From an uncultured Luteimonas sp. (GTDB lineage Bacteria > Pseudomonadota > Gammaproteobacteria > Xanthomonadales > Xanthomonadaceae): DNA of 64,000 nucleotides. This document shows positions 17,103 to 26,868 of this stretch, in pieces. The stretch lies in assembly GCA_934541015.1 (NCBI GenBank), contig CAKTDC010000002.1, forward strand, positions 62,001 to 126,000. Direction: 5' to 3'. The notes beneath the pieces are model-generated. The model worked only from the letters and a program-made list of their open reading frames with translations, ran no database searches and was not told the origin of the DNA. A program made the translations under genes and the position numbers. Positions within the stretch are counted from its first letter, which is position 1. Every line of letters starts with the position of its first letter.

Positions 17103-17195
17103 GCCGTCATCCCAGCGAACGCTGGGATCCATTGTGCTCTTGCCGCTCTTCCCCGAAAGGGCAAAGTGGATCCCAGCGTTCGCTGGGATGACGGC
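17103..17195. repeat. REP/BIME-like perfect inverted pair
   Basis: Two 29-nt arms (17103-17131 and 17167-17195) are exact reverse complements, separated by 35 nt. Each arm is itself a near palindrome built on ATCCCAGCGAACGCTGGGAT. A degenerate relative is visible at 6608-6630. This is the layout of a bacterial interspersed mosaic element. Confidence 0.85.
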
Positions 17196-17214
17196 AAGAA
17201 GGCGTTACGCTTTT

Positions 17215-17298
17215 CCCGACTCCCGACTCCCGACTCCCGACTCCCGACTCCCGACTCCCGACTCCCGACTCCCGACTCCCGATTCCCGATTCCCGATT
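17215..17298 (-). repeat. Twelve tandem heptamers, G-rich on the minus strand (possible G-quadruplex)
   Basis: Nine copies of CCCGACT followed by three of CCCGATT, without interruption. Read on the minus strand these are GGGAATC and GGGAGTC units, so runs of three G recur every 7 nt, which fits a G-quadruplex pattern. Heptamers of this type are known to be enriched in Xanthomonas genomes. The array ends 30 nt before the trpD start. Confidence 0.9.
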
Positions 17299-17328
17299 CC
17301 CGCCACCAACCCCGACCCCGACCCCACC

Positions 17329-18375
17329 ATGACCATCACCCCCCAGGAAGCGCTGCAGCGCACCATCGAACACCGCGAGATCTTCCACGACGAGATGATC
17401 GACCTGATGCGGCAGATCATGCGCGGCGACGTATCGCCGGCGATGACCGCGGCAATCCTCACCGGCCTGCGGGTGAAGAAGGAGACGGTGGGCGAGATCG
17501 CGGCGGCGGCGCAGGTGATGCAGGAGCTGTCGAACCGGGTCGAGGTGGCGGATCGCAGCCGCCTGGTCGACATCGTCGGCACCGGCGGCGACGGCTCGCA
17601 CACCTTCAACATCTCCACCGCCAGCATGTTCGTCACCGTTGCCGCCGGCGCACGCGTGGCCAAGCACGGCAACCGCAGCGTGTCGTCGAAGTCGGGCAGC
17701 GCCGATGCGCTCGAGGCGCTGGGGGCGGACATCGAGCTGCAGCCGGCGCAGGTGGCGCAGAGCATCGCCGAGACCGGAGCGGGTTTCATGTTCGCGCCCA
17801 TCCACCATCCGGCGATGAAGGCGGTGGCGCCGGTGCGCGGCGAGATGGGCGTGCGCACGATCTTCAACATCCTCGGGCCGCTGACCAACCCGGCCGGCGC
17901 CCCGTCGATCCTGATGGGCGTGTTCCACCCCGACCTCGTCGGCATCCAGGTGCGCGTGCTGCAGCAGCTGGGCGCGGAGCGCGCGCTGGTGGTGTGGGGG
18001 CGCGACGGCATGGACGAGATCTCGCTGGGCGCATCGACCCTGGTCGGCGAGCTGCGCGATGGCAAGGTGAGCGAGTACGAGATCCACCCGGAGGATTTCG
18101 GCATCGCCATGGGCGGCAGCCGCAACCTGCGCGTGTCCGACCCGGCGCAGTCGAAGCAGATGCTGCTCGGGGTGCTGGGCAACCGCCCGGGTCTTGCGCT
18201 GGAGATCGTGGTGCTCAACGCCGGCGCGGCGCTGTACGTGTCGGGGGTTGCCGGTTCGATCGCCGAGGGCGTGCCGCTGGCCCGCGAGGCCATCGCTTCG
18301 GGCGCGGCGATGGCCAAGCTCGAGCAGTTCGTCGCCGCCACCCGCCGCCTCGGAGGGCGGCTGCCGCCGGCCTGA
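17329..18375 (+). CDS. trpD: Anthranilate phosphoribosyltransferase
   Basis: Transfers phosphoribose from PRPP to anthranilate. 348 residues. Motifs: [20 protein letters not shown] (PRPP loop, residues about 82-101), [19 protein letters not shown] near 112, [13 protein letters not shown] near 152, [16 protein letters not shown] near 173. The ATG at 17329 is preceded by ACCCCGACCCCGACCCC with no purine-rich ribosome site, which is odd for a biosynthetic gene and may limit translation. It is detached from trpG by the repeat block and followed by the cyanophycin genes. Confidence 0.96.
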   Translation: MTITPQEALQRTIEHREIFHDEMIDLMRQIMRGDVSPAMTAAILTGLRVKKETVGEIAAAAQVMQELSNRVEVADRSRLVDIVGTGGDGSHTFNISTASMFVTVAAGARVAKHGNRSVSSKSGSADALEALGADIELQPAQVAQSIAETGAGFMFAPIHHPAMKAVAPVRGEMGVRTIFNILGPLTNPAGAPSILMGVFHPDLVGIQVRVLQQLGAERALVVWGRDGMDEISLGASTLVGELRDGKVSEYEIHPEDFGIAMGGSRNLRVSDPAQSKQMLLGVLGNRPGLALEIVVLNAGAALYVSGVAGSIAEGVPLAREAIASGAAMAKLEQFVAATRRLGGRLPPA

Positions 18376-18453
18376 CAGCGGGCCGCCAGGGGCGGCGCCC
18401 GGCGCCAGCGTGGTACTTTGTCGCCCCTGTCGAACGGCCAAGGAATCCACGCA

Positions 18454-19293
18454 ATGCCCAGCAAGACCCCCGATGGCGAGCAGCGGGGCTGGATCGTCCC
18501 CATCGGCGGGGCGGAGGACAAGGAAGCCAATCCCCGGGTGCTGCGGCGGTTCGTGGAGCTCTGCGGCGGTGCCGACGCGCGGATCGTGGTGATCCCCACG
18601 GCCAGCAGGCTGGTCGAGACCGGCACCCAGTACCAGCGGCTGTTTCCCGAGCTCGGCGCGGGCAAGGTGTCGGTGCTGGATTTCGACACCCGGCGCGACG
18701 CCCGGGAGCAGAACCGGCTCGACCTCATCGAGGAGGCGACGGGGGTGTTCTTCACCGGCGGCAATCAGCTGCGGCTGTCGACCCTGCTCGGCGGCACCCC
18801 GGTGGCCAAGCTGATCCGCATCCTCAACGCGCGCGGCGTGCACGTGGGCGGCACCAGCGCCGGCGCCAGCATCCTCAGCGAGCACATGATCGCCTTCGGC
18901 AAGGAGGGCTCCTCGCCCACCGCCGGCAGCGTGCGCCTGGCGCCGGGGCTGGGCCTGACCAACCGCTTCGTGATCGACCAGCACTTCCGCCAGCGCGACC
19001 GGCTCGGGCGGCTGGTGGCGTCGCTGGCCTACAACCCGTTCGCGATCGGGATCGGGCTGGACGAGGACACCGCGGCCTTCATCGGCCCGGACGACACCCT
19101 GGAGGTGGAAGGCAGCGGCAGCGTGACCATCGTCGACGCCGCCGACCTGAGCTTCTCCTCGATGGACCGCGCCGGCGAGGACGATCCGGTCTGCCTGCTC
19201 GGCCTGCGCGTGCATATCCTGATCGCGGGCGCTACCTTCAACCTGCACACCCGGCAGGCCGCGGCCGGCCGCCTCGCCGTTTCCAAGACCTGA
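18454..19293 (+). CDS. cphB: Cyanophycinase
   Basis: Serine exopeptidase that releases beta-Asp-Arg dipeptides from cyanophycin; intracellular type, as there is no signal peptide. 279 residues, peptidase family S51. Motifs: GWIVPIGGAEDKE at the start, VVIPTASR near 49, GVFFTGGNQLRL near 93, VGGTSAGASILSEHMI with the nucleophile Ser near 135, and LTNRFVIDQHFRQRDRLGRL with the His near 170-180. AAGGA lies 10 nt upstream of the ATG at 18454. It is followed by cphA 20 nt later. Confidence 0.94.
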   Translation: MPSKTPDGEQRGWIVPIGGAEDKEANPRVLRRFVELCGGADARIVVIPTASRLVETGTQYQRLFPELGAGKVSVLDFDTRRDAREQNRLDLIEEATGVFFTGGNQLRLSTLLGGTPVAKLIRILNARGVHVGGTSAGASILSEHMIAFGKEGSSPTAGSVRLAPGLGLTNRFVIDQHFRQRDRLGRLVASLAYNPFAIGIGLDEDTAAFIGPDDTLEVEGSGSVTIVDAADLSFSSMDRAGEDDPVCLLGLRVHILIAGATFNLHTRQAAAGRLAVSKT

Positions 19294-19313
19294 GAGCCTC
19301 ACCGGGGGAATCC

Positions 19314-22106
19314 ATGCGCATCCTCGAACGCAACGTCTACGTCGGCCCCTCGCAGTACGCGCATTTCCCGGTCATCCGCCTGCTGCTCGACCTGGAGGCG
19401 CTGGAGGCCTGGCCGACCGGACGCCTGGGCACCGCGTTCGTGGACGGGCTGGTCGCGGCGCTGCCCGGGCTGGCCGAGCACGGCTGCTCCTACCGCGAGC
19501 CCGGCGGATTCCTCCGCCGCATGCGCGAGGACGAGGGCACCTGGCTGGGCCACGTGCTCGAGCACGTGGCGATCGAGCTGCAGAACGTCGCCGGCGAGGA
19601 GGTCACCTTCGGCCGCACGCGCAGTGTCGACGACCGCCCCGGCGTGTACACCGTGGTCTACGAGTACGCCCAGCGCGAGGAAGGCATCGCCGCGGGCGAG
19701 CTGGCGATCACGCTGCTATGCTCGCTGCTGCCGGACGACATCCGGCCCGCCGGCAGCGTGCCGGAGGACTGGCACTGGGAGGAGGCGCGCGACGACTTCA
19801 TCCGCTACGCCCAGCGCCGCGCGCTGGGGCCGTCGACCGCCTCGCTGGTGCGGGCCGCGGTCGAGCGCGGGATTCCCTGGCTGCGCCTGAACAACCAGTC
19901 GCTGGTGCAGTTCGGGCACGGCCGGTACCAGCAGCGCATCCAGGCCACGATCACCGGCAAGACCCCGTACATCTCGGTCGAGCTGGCCAGCGACAAGGAG
20001 GAGACCAACAAGATCCTCGCCTCGCTCGGCCTGCCGGTGCCGCGTCAGCACCTGGTGACCAGCCAGACCGACGCGCTCAAGGCCGCGCGCCGGCTGGGTG
20101 GGCCGGTGGTGCTCAAGCCCTACAACGGCAACCACGGCCGCGGCATCACCATCAACATCAGCGGCGACGACGAGATCCGCATCGCCTTCGACGCCGCGCG
20201 CGAGCATTCGCGTTCGGTGATCGTGGAAACCTTCCAGCCCGGCGACGACCACCGCCTGCTGGTGATCAACGGCGAGCTGGTGGCGGCGACCCGGCGCACG
20301 CCCGGCCACGTCGTCGGCGACGGCCGCAGCAGCATCGCCGAGCTGGTCGAGGTGGTGAACCAGGACCCGCGCCGCGGCGTCGGCCACGAGAAGGTGCTCA
20401 CGCGGCTCGAGCTCGACCGCGAGGCGGGCCTGATGATGGAGCGCCTGGGCTACACCGGCGATTCGGTGCCCGGCGAGGGCGAGGTGGTGTTCCTGCGCTC
20501 CACCGCCAACCTGTCCACCGGCGGCACCGCCACCGACGTGACCGACATCATCCATCCCGACAACCGCGACATGGCGGTGCGTGCGGTGCGCGCGATCGGG
20601 CTGGACGTGGGCGGGGTGGACTTCATCAGTCCCAACATCGCCGAGAGCTACAAGTCGATCGGCGGTGCGATCTGCGAGGTCAACGCCGCCCCCGGCTTCC
20701 GCATGCACGTGGCGCCCAGCGAGGGCACCCCGCGCGACGCCGCCGGCCCGGTGATCGACATGCTGTTCCCGGCGGGCACGCCCTCGCGCGTGCCGGTCGC
20801 CGCGGTCACCGGCACCAACGGCAAGACCACCACCGCGCGGATGCTCGCGCACATCGCCAAGATGGCCGGCTACACGCCGGGCCTGACCACCACCGACGGC
20901 GTCTACATCGACGGCCAGCGCACGGTGGAGGGCGACATGACCGGACCGGTGTCGGCGCGGATGGTGCTGTCGGACCCGCACATCGACATCGCCGTGCTGG
21001 AAACCGCGCGCGGCGGCCTGCTGCGCGCCGGCATGGGCGTGCAGGAAGTGGACGTGGGCGCGGTGATCAACGTCGCCGCCGACCACCTCGGGCTCAAGGG
21101 CATCGACACCCTGGAGCAGCTCGCGGAGATCAAGCGGATCGTGGTCGAGGTCGCGAAGGACTGCGCGGTGCTCAACGCCGACGACGTCAACGTGCTGAAG
21201 ATGTCCGGCTACACCGATGCGAAGACGATCTGCTACGTGACCATGAACCCCTCGCATGCGCTGGTGCGCGAGCATGTCCGCGCCGGCGGCCGCGCCTGCG
21301 CGCTGGAGAACGGGGTCAACGGCCATATGATCACGCTGTACGACAAGGGCAGCCACATCCCGCTGATGTGGACGCACCTGATCCCCGCCACGCTGGAGGG
21401 CCGCGCCCTGCACAACGTGCAGAACGCGATGTTCGCCGCGTCGATGGCGTTCTCGATGGGCATCCGGCTCGATGCGATCCGCCAGGGCCTGCGCACCTTC
21501 GACACCACCTTCTTCCAGGCCCCGGGCCGCATGAACGTGTTCGACGAGCACCCGTTCAAGGTGGTCATGGACTACGCCCACAACGCGCACGCGGTCGGGA
21601 TGATGGCCGGCCTGGCGCAGCGCCTGGACGTGAGCGGACGGCGCATCGTGGTGGTGGCCGCCCCGGGCGACCGGCGCGACGAGGACATCGTGGCGATCGC
21701 CGAGGCGGTGGCCGGAAAGTTCGACCATTACGTGGTCAAGCGCGACGACAGCCTGCGCGGCCGCGACGGCGACGAGGTGCCGCGGATCATCGCCCGCGCG
21801 CTGGAGGACGCGGGTATCGGAAACGACGCGCTCAGCGTCATCCCCGACGAGCAGGAGGCGGTGGACGCCGCGCTGCGCATGGCCCAGGCCGGCGACCTGC
21901 TGGTGGTGTTTGCCGACGCGCTGGCGCGCACCTGGAAGCAGATCACCAAGTTCGCGCCCGAGGGCGGAGAGCCGCATGCCGCCAGGCAGGCGCGGCTGCC
22001 TTCTCTGGAGTCGATGATGACCGCCGACGAGGCCGCGGTCGCGGCGATGGAAGGCGTGGTGCGCGACGAGCGCGGGCTGGTGTTCGAGCGCGAAGAGAAC
22101 GACTGA
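19314..22106 (+). CDS. cphA: Cyanophycin synthetase
   Basis: Polymerises Asp and Arg into cyanophycin at the expense of ATP. 930 residues, the usual size. Layout: N-terminal domain 1-160 with EDEGTWLGHVLEHVAIELQN near 62; ATP-grasp domain about 210-480 (VVLKPYNGNHGRGITINISG near 265); Mur-ligase-like domain from about 490 (VTGTNGKTTTARML near 497, FQAPGRMNVFDEHPFKVVMD near 735, DYAHNAHA near 754). The GGGGGAA ribosome site lies directly upstream of the ATG. It sits between cyanophycinase and the truncated paralogue cphA', a three-gene module known from other non-cyanobacterial genomes. Confidence 0.97.
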   Translation: MRILERNVYVGPSQYAHFPVIRLLLDLEALEAWPTGRLGTAFVDGLVAALPGLAEHGCSYREPGGFLRRMREDEGTWLGHVLEHVAIELQNVAGEEVTFGRTRSVDDRPGVYTVVYEYAQREEGIAAGELAITLLCSLLPDDIRPAGSVPEDWHWEEARDDFIRYAQRRALGPSTASLVRAAVERGIPWLRLNNQSLVQFGHGRYQQRIQATITGKTPYISVELASDKEETNKILASLGLPVPRQHLVTSQTDALKAARRLGGPVVLKPYNGNHGRGITINISGDDEIRIAFDAAREHSRSVIVETFQPGDDHRLLVINGELVAATRRTPGHVVGDGRSSIAELVEVVNQDPRRGVGHEKVLTRLELDREAGLMMERLGYTGDSVPGEGEVVFLRSTANLSTGGTATDVTDIIHPDNRDMAVRAVRAIGLDVGGVDFISPNIAESYKSIGGAICEVNAAPGFRMHVAPSEGTPRDAAGPVIDMLFPAGTPSRVPVAAVTGTNGKTTTARMLAHIAKMAGYTPGLTTTDGVYIDGQRTVEGDMTGPVSARMVLSDPHIDIAVLETARGGLLRAGMGVQEVDVGAVINVAADHLGLKGIDTLEQLAEIKRIVVEVAKDCAVLNADDVNVLKMSGYTDAKTICYVTMNPSHALVREHVRAGGRACALENGVNGHMITLYDKGSHIPLMWTHLIPATLEGRALHNVQNAMFAASMAFSMGIRLDAIRQGLRTFDTTFFQAPGRMNVFDEHPFKVVMDYAHNAHAVGMMAGLAQRLDVSGRRIVVVAAPGDRRDEDIVAIAEAVAGKFDHYVVKRDDSLRGRDGDEVPRIIARALEDAGIGNDALSVIPDEQEAVDAALRMAQAGDLLVVFADALARTWKQITKFAPEGGEPHAARQARLPSLESMMTADEAAVAAMEGVVRDERGLVFEREEND

Positions 22107-22118
22107 GGCCGGTGCCCC

Positions 22119-23960
22119 GTGACCCCCGAGCCGTTCGAGGAATCGCGCCGGCTGACCGGCTGCAACGTGTATTTCGCCGGAACCGGCGCCGCGCTGGAGA
22201 CCGCCCGCGGGATTGCCGTCGAGCCGGCCGCGCTGGAGCGCTGGCGCCTGAACGTGGGCGAGGCCCGCCGCGTGCTGGGCTGGCCCGACGGCGAGATCGT
22301 CGTGCGCGCGCATCGCAGCGGCGCGTCGCTGGCCTTCGCCGCGCCCATGGACCAGCTCTATGCCGCGGTCGAAGCCAACGAGTGGGCCTGGTACGCGGCG
22401 CTCGGCCTGCGCGCGCCGGAGCAGGTGGAGGGCGACGAAGGCGAGCCGGCCCGTCCCCACGTCGCCAGCCTGCCGCGCGCGGAGGCGCTGGCGCGCCTGC
22501 GTGCGCTCGCCGCCAAGGAAGCCAGCCCTGCGCTGCTGGCGCTGCAGGCGGCGGCCGATGCGCGCGGGGTTCCGCTGCTGGCCGATGAAGACGCGGTCTC
22601 GATCGGGGCCGGGATGCGAGGCCGGCAGTGGTCCGTCGCGGAGCTGCCCGCGCCCGATGCGGTGCCGTGGCACGGCCTGGGTGCGATCCCGACCGTTCTG
22701 GTCACCGGCTCCAACGGCAAGACCACCAGCGTGCGCCTGCTCGCGGCCCTGTGCCGCGCCCACGGCTGGGCCACCGCCTACAGCAGCACCGATGGCGTGT
22801 TCCTGGACGGCAAGGCGGTGGAGGCCGGGGACTTCTCGGGGCCGGCCGGCGCGCGCACCGCGCTGCGCCAGCCCGCGGCCGCGGCCGCGATCCTGGAAAC
22901 CGCGCGCGGCGGCCTGCTGCGGCGCGGGCTGGCCCTGTGCCGCGCCGATGCCGCCCTGGTCACCAACATCGGCGCCGATCATTTCGGCGAATACGGCGTG
23001 CACGATCTGGAGGACCTGGCGCGGGTGAAGCTGACCGTCGCGCGGGCGGTGGCGGGCGAGGGCACCGGATCGGGTCCGGGGCCTGGGGTACTGGTGCTCA
23101 ACGCCGACGATGCCCTCCTGCGCCGGCAGGGCGAGCGGTTCGAAGGCGGGCGCCTGGCCTGGTTCTCGCTGGACAACCGCGATCCGCTGCTGGTGGCGCA
23201 TCGCCGCCGCGGCGGCGCGACCTGCGGCGTGCAGGATGGCCGGCTGCTGCTGGATCTTGATGGCCGCGCGCACGATCTGGGCGCGGTCGCGGACATGCCG
23301 CTGTCGCTCGGCGGCCGGGCCGCCTACAACGTGTCCAACCTGGCCGGCGCGGCGCTGGCGGCGACCGCGCTGGGCATTCCCGCGGCCACGATCGCCGGGG
23401 TGCTGGCCTCGTTCGGCGCGGCGCGTGGCGACAACCCCGGGCGCCTGCAGCGCTGGCGGCCCGGCGGCATCGAGGCGGTGATCGACTACGCCCACAATCC
23501 GGACGGCCTGCGCGGCCTGCTGCAGGCGGTGGGCGCGGACCGGCGCGGCGGCCGCCTGGCGGTGGCCGTCGGCCACGCCGGCAACCGCGAGGATGCCGAC
23601 CTGCGCGCGGTGGCCGCGACCGCCGCGGCGTTCTCGCCCGAACTGGTCGTGCTCAAGAGCGTCGAGGGCTACCTGCGCGGGCGCGCCAGCGGCGAAGTGC
23701 CGGCGATCATGCGCGAGGAACTGCTGCGCTTGGGCGTGGCCGCGGAATCGGCGATCATCGAGCACGACGAAGTCGAGGCGGCGCGCAGGGCGCTGGCGTG
23801 GGCCCGGCCGGGCGATCTGGTCGTGCTGCCGACCTTCGACCGCGACGCGCGCGAGCGGATCGGGCGCCTGCTGTCCCGGATGGAGTCGGCGGGATGGCGG
23901 GCCGGCGATCCGTTGCCCGATGCGCCCGCGGCAACCACCAGCCAGGAGTTCCAGACATGA
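22119..23960 (+). CDS. Cyanophycin synthetase-like protein lacking the ATP-grasp domain (CphA')
   Basis: 613 residues. A divergent N-terminal region of about 185 residues is followed by a full Mur-ligase-like unit: [20 protein letters not shown] near 195, [20 protein letters not shown] near 255, [20 protein letters not shown] near 285, [15 protein letters not shown] near 450. The ATP-grasp part of CphA is missing. It corresponds to the CphA' seen downstream of cphA in several proteobacteria; its role (helper, or ligation of another amino acid) is not settled. GTG start 12 nt after cphA, and the stop overlaps trpC as ATGA. Confidence 0.88.
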   Translation: MTPEPFEESRRLTGCNVYFAGTGAALETARGIAVEPAALERWRLNVGEARRVLGWPDGEIVVRAHRSGASLAFAAPMDQLYAAVEANEWAWYAALGLRAPEQVEGDEGEPARPHVASLPRAEALARLRALAAKEASPALLALQAAADARGVPLLADEDAVSIGAGMRGRQWSVAELPAPDAVPWHGLGAIPTVLVTGSNGKTTSVRLLAALCRAHGWATAYSSTDGVFLDGKAVEAGDFSGPAGARTALRQPAAAAAILETARGGLLRRGLALCRADAALVTNIGADHFGEYGVHDLEDLARVKLTVARAVAGEGTGSGPGPGVLVLNADDALLRRQGERFEGGRLAWFSLDNRDPLLVAHRRRGGATCGVQDGRLLLDLDGRAHDLGAVADMPLSLGGRAAYNVSNLAGAALAATALGIPAATIAGVLASFGAARGDNPGRLQRWRPGGIEAVIDYAHNPDGLRGLLQAVGADRRGGRLAVAVGHAGNREDADLRAVAATAAAFSPELVVLKSVEGYLRGRASGEVPAIMREELLRLGVAAESAIIEHDEVEAARRALAWARPGDLVVLPTFDRDARERIGRLLSRMESAGWRAGDPLPDAPAATTSQEFQT

Positions 23961-24781
23961 TCCAGCCGCTGCGCCCACCGGGTCCGCGGACCGATGTCCT
24001 GCAGGCCATCCTGCAGCGCAAGGCCGAGGAGGTCGCGGCGCGTTCGGCCGCGCTGCCGCTGGCGGAACTGAAGGCGCGCGCGGCGGACATGCCGGCCACG
24101 CGCGGGTTTGCCGACGCCATCGAGGCGCGGATCGCGGCCGGCGCGCCGGCGGTCATCGCCGAGGTCAAGAAGGCCAGTCCGTCCAGGGGCGTGATCCGGC
24201 CCGACTTCGATCCCGCGGCCATTGCCCGCAGCTACGCCGCTGCCGGCGCCGCCTGCCTGTCGGTGCTCACCGACATCGATTTCTTCCAGGGCGCCGACGA
24301 CTACCTGCGCCAGGCCCGCGAGGCCTGCGGCCTGCCGGTCCTGCGCAAGGATTTCACCATCGATCCCTACCAGGTGTACGAGGCGCGCGCGCTGGGCGCG
24401 GACTGCATCCTGCTGATCGTCGCCGCGCTGCCGGACGAACAGTTAGGGCATCTTGCCGCCACCGCCATGGGCCTGGGCCTGGACGTGCTGGTGGAAGTGC
24501 ACGACATCGACGAACTCGAGCGCGCGATCCAGGTGCCGTCGCGGCTGCTGGGCATCAACAACCGCAGCCTGCGCAGCTTCGAGGTCTCGCTCGACGTCAC
24601 CCTGTCCCTGCGCGAGGCGGTGCCGCGCGACCGCCGGCTGGTCACCGAGAGCGGGATCCACACCGCCGCCGACGTTGCCAGGATGCGCAGCCACGGCGTC
24701 GACGCCTTCCTGGTGGGCGAGGCCTTCATGCGCGAAGCCGACCCGGGCGCCGCCCTGCGCAGCCTGTTCTTCCCCGGATGA
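23957..24781 (+). CDS. trpC: Indole-3-glycerol-phosphate synthase
   Basis: Closes the indole ring of CdRP. 274 residues, TIM barrel. Motifs: [20 protein letters not shown] near 55, [13 protein letters not shown] near 96, [20 protein letters not shown] near 123, [14 protein letters not shown] near 196, [14 protein letters not shown] near 230. Its ATG overlaps the stop of cphA' by 4 nt, so it is translated behind the cyanophycin module, and its own stop overlaps the next gene. Confidence 0.97.
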   Translation: MIQPLRPPGPRTDVLQAILQRKAEEVAARSAALPLAELKARAADMPATRGFADAIEARIAAGAPAVIAEVKKASPSRGVIRPDFDPAAIARSYAAAGAACLSVLTDIDFFQGADDYLRQAREACGLPVLRKDFTIDPYQVYEARALGADCILLIVAALPDEQLGHLAATAMGLGLDVLVEVHDIDELERAIQVPSRLLGINNRSLRSFEVSLDVTLSLREAVPRDRRLVTESGIHTAADVARMRSHGVDAFLVGEAFMREADPGAALRSLFFPG

Positions 24782-25512
24782 CGGAGATGGCGGCCCCGGC
24801 CGGCCGGGCCGGCGTTCCGACCGTGGTTTTCGATTTCGACCACACGCTGTACGACGGCGACTCGGGCAGCCATCTGTTCGCCTGGCTGATCCGGCGCAGC
24901 TGGTGGCGCACCGTGCTGGCGCTGCTTGCGGCGCCGGTGTTCGGGCCGATGGTGGCCTTCCTGGGCACGCGGCGCCACGGTATTTCCGGTTTCGTCTGGA
25001 TCGGTACGGTGGGCATGCCCGGGCCGCGCACGCTCGATGACGCCATCGATCGCTACGTCGCCTCGCACGCCGGCGCGATCCGGCAGCGGCTGCTGCCGGT
25101 GGCGCTGGAGGTCCTGCACCGGCACCGCGAGGCCGGCGACCGCGTGGTCATCGCCACCGGCGCGCCGCCGGAGCTGGCACGCGCGATCCTGGCCTTCGTC
25201 GCGCACGAGAGGGTGCCGGTAATCGGAACCGCGACCGGCCCGTGCTTCGGCGCCATCGTCGCCACCCGCCACTGCCATGCGGAAGAGAAGATGCGGATGC
25301 TGCGCGAGCACGGCTACGACGCGATCGACATCGCCTATTCGGACTCCAGCGCCGACCTGCCGCTGCTGAAGGCCGCGGCGGCGCCGGTGGTGGTCAACCC
25401 GAAGGCATCGCGCGTGGAGATGTTCCGCCGCGTCCTGCCCGCGGGGACGCCGATCCTCAACTGGGGCTGCCGCGATCGCGCGGGCGATGCGCCTGCGGTC
25501 GAGCGCCGCTGA
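24778..25512 (+). CDS. HAD-superfamily phosphatase (HAD-IB, SerB-like)
   Basis: 244 residues. HAD motif I is [15 protein letters not shown] (residues about 15-29) with both Asp residues. Motif II is [12 protein letters not shown] near 122, and motif III/IV is [13 protein letters not shown] followed by [16 protein letters not shown] near 188. A helical cap lies between motifs I and II. This matches the phosphoserine-phosphatase-like branch; the substrate is not predictable. Overlaps the trpC stop (ATGA), so it is the last gene of the trp/cyanophycin run. Confidence 0.9.
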   Translation: MTEMAAPAGRAGVPTVVFDFDHTLYDGDSGSHLFAWLIRRSWWRTVLALLAAPVFGPMVAFLGTRRHGISGFVWIGTVGMPGPRTLDDAIDRYVASHAGAIRQRLLPVALEVLHRHREAGDRVVIATGAPPELARAILAFVAHERVPVIGTATGPCFGAIVATRHCHAEEKMRMLREHGYDAIDIAYSDSSADLPLLKAAAAPVVVNPKASRVEMFRRVLPAGTPILNWGCRDRAGDAPAVERR

Positions 25513-25534
25513 AGGTCGAAGCGCACCTGCGGTT

Positions 25535-25574
25535 GACTCACCCCCACCCCGAGCCTCCCCCGCCTTGCGGGGGA
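25535..25574. terminator. Short hairpin in a dispersed repeat between convergent genes
   Basis: TCCCCCGC pairs with GCGGGGGA across a 3-nt loop (25556-25574), placed between the HAD gene and the converging GNAT gene, so it could end both transcripts. The preceding TGACTCACCCCCACCCC is shared, in inverted form, with 35508-35547, marking a second dispersed repeat family. Nothing else is visible in 25513-25711. Confidence 0.55.
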
Positions 25575-25711
25575 AGTCCCCGCGCTGTGGGGGATGGGGG
25601 CCCGACGAAGCGTCGGTGCCGCAGGTCTCCGCCCGGACCCGCGCCCGTCCGCCCATTACCCTCCCGAAGTCCTGCACCCGGCTTCCACCCGGCTGCGCGC
25701 CCGCCGCCGCC

Positions 25712-26182
25712 TCAGGCGTCCCCGAGCCGTTTGATGAAACGCACCGTCCCGTCGCTGAAGCCGCAGGCCTTGTAGAAGGCGTGGGCGTCGGTGCGCTGCG
25801 AGCCGCTGCTCAGCTCCAGCCGCGCCGCGCCGCCGGCACGGGCGCGGCGCTCGGCCTCGCGCAGCAGCTGCCGGCCAAGCCCCTGGCCGCGGGCGGACAG
25901 CGTGACCACCAGCGCGGTGATGCGGCAGGTCACCGTATCCAGCGGCAGGTAGTACATGAAATCCAGGGCCACCAGCCCCGACACCACGCCGTCGACGCGC
26001 GCGACCACGAGCGCCTGGCGGTCGTTCTCCAGGATCGCGTCGATCCGGCGCAGGGCGTCGGCGCGGTCGCAGGGATAGCCCAGCTCCGACAGCAGCACGG
26101 CAACGTCGTCGGCGTCGATCCGGCTGGCGCTGCGCAGGTCCGGATCGGGCAGGTTGCCGGCGGCGAAGTGGTGGACGCTCAT
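25712..26182 (-). CDS. GNAT-family N-acetyltransferase
   Basis: 156 residues. The acetyl-CoA binding segment is LSARGQGLGRQLLREAERRA near 100, with the C-terminal AHAFYKACGFSDGTVRF typical of GNATs. The acceptor substrate is unknown. Its ATG at 26182 overlaps the clp stop as ATGA, so it is translated with the global regulator. Confidence 0.9.
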   Translation of the reverse strand: MSVHHFAAGNLPDPDLRSASRIDADDVAVLLSELGYPCDRADALRRIDAILENDRQALVVARVDGVVSGLVALDFMYYLPLDTVTCRITALVVTLSARGQGLGRQLLREAERRARAGGAARLELSSGSQRTDAHAFYKACGFSDGTVRFIKRLGDA

Positions 26183-26868
26183 CGGGTGCCGTAGAGGATC
26201 ACGGTCTTGCCGCGGGCGTAGAGCTTGCCGTCGGCCTGCAGCTTCTTCAGCACCCGCCCGGCCATCTCGCGCGAGCAGCCGACCAGACGTGCCAGCTCCT
26301 GGCGGGAGACCTTCAGCTGCGTCCCCTCCGGATGGGTCATGGCCTCGGGCTCGCGGGTCAGGTCGTGCAGGGTGCGGGTGATGCGGTCGGTCACGTCCAG
26401 GAAGGCCAGGCGCCCGGCCTTGCGGCTGGTGTCGAGCAGCCGGCGCGAGAGCTGGGCGCCGATGGCGTACATGATCGCGGTGGCATCGTTGGCCAGCGGC
26501 CCCTCGAACAGCTGGTAGAGCCGCTCGTAGCTGATCTCGGCCAGTTCGGTCTGGGCGCGGGTGCGCAGGATCACCTCGCGCACGTCCGATTCGATGAACA
26601 AGCCCATCTCGCCGACGAACTCGCCGGCGCCGAAGTAGCCCAGCACCAGCTCGCGGCCGTCGTCCTCCTCGGTGATGATGCTCACCGAGCCGTTGACCAC
26701 GTAATACATCGTCCCGGCGGCATCGCCCGGGCGGAAGATGTCGGTGCGGGGCGGATAGCGGCGGCGGTGGCAGTGGGCCAGGAAGCGTTCGATCGTGGCC
26801 GGAGAAGGCGCCATGGGATGCGCCGGACGGCGGTAGCTGCTGATCAGGGCCACGGAAGGCGTGCGCAT
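26179..26868 (-). CDS. clp: CRP/FNR-type transcription regulator, Clp
   Basis: 229 residues. A cyclic-nucleotide-binding beta-roll (YYVVNGSVSIITEEDDGREL near 56, FVGEMGLFIESDVREV near 84), a dimerisation helix, and a C-terminal winged helix-turn-helix with SRQELARLVGCSREMAGRVL near 190. In Xanthomonas this is Clp, the global activator of virulence and extracellular enzyme genes whose DNA binding is blocked by cyclic di-GMP. The high similarity in layout and length supports the same role here. The gene is divergent from speD and its stop overlaps the GNAT start. Confidence 0.93.
   Translation of the reverse strand: MRTPSVALISSYRRPAHPMAPSPATIERFLAHCHRRRYPPRTDIFRPGDAAGTMYYVVNGSVSIITEEDDGRELVLGYFGAGEFVGEMGLFIESDVREVILRTRAQTELAEISYERLYQLFEGPLANDATAIMYAIGAQLSRRLLDTSRKAGRLAFLDVTDRITRTLHDLTREPEAMTHPEGTQLKVSRQELARLVGCSREMAGRVLKKLQADGKLYARGKTVILYGTR

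Noticed and set aside
16941..17190. Ser/Ala/Val repeat protein encoded after trpG
   Set aside because: The frame is a by-product of GCSTCC-type low-complexity DNA and reads on through the REP pair.
17215..17298. CRISPR array
   Set aside because: Tandem 7-nt units without spacers. It is a microsatellite-type array, not repeat-spacer.
19716..23978. Very long minus-strand open frame (over 1400 codons) opposite cphA and cphA'
   Set aside because: High-GC antisense shadow. The composition is His/Arg/Gln/Asp/Val-rich with no motif, and both plus-strand proteins are clearly real.
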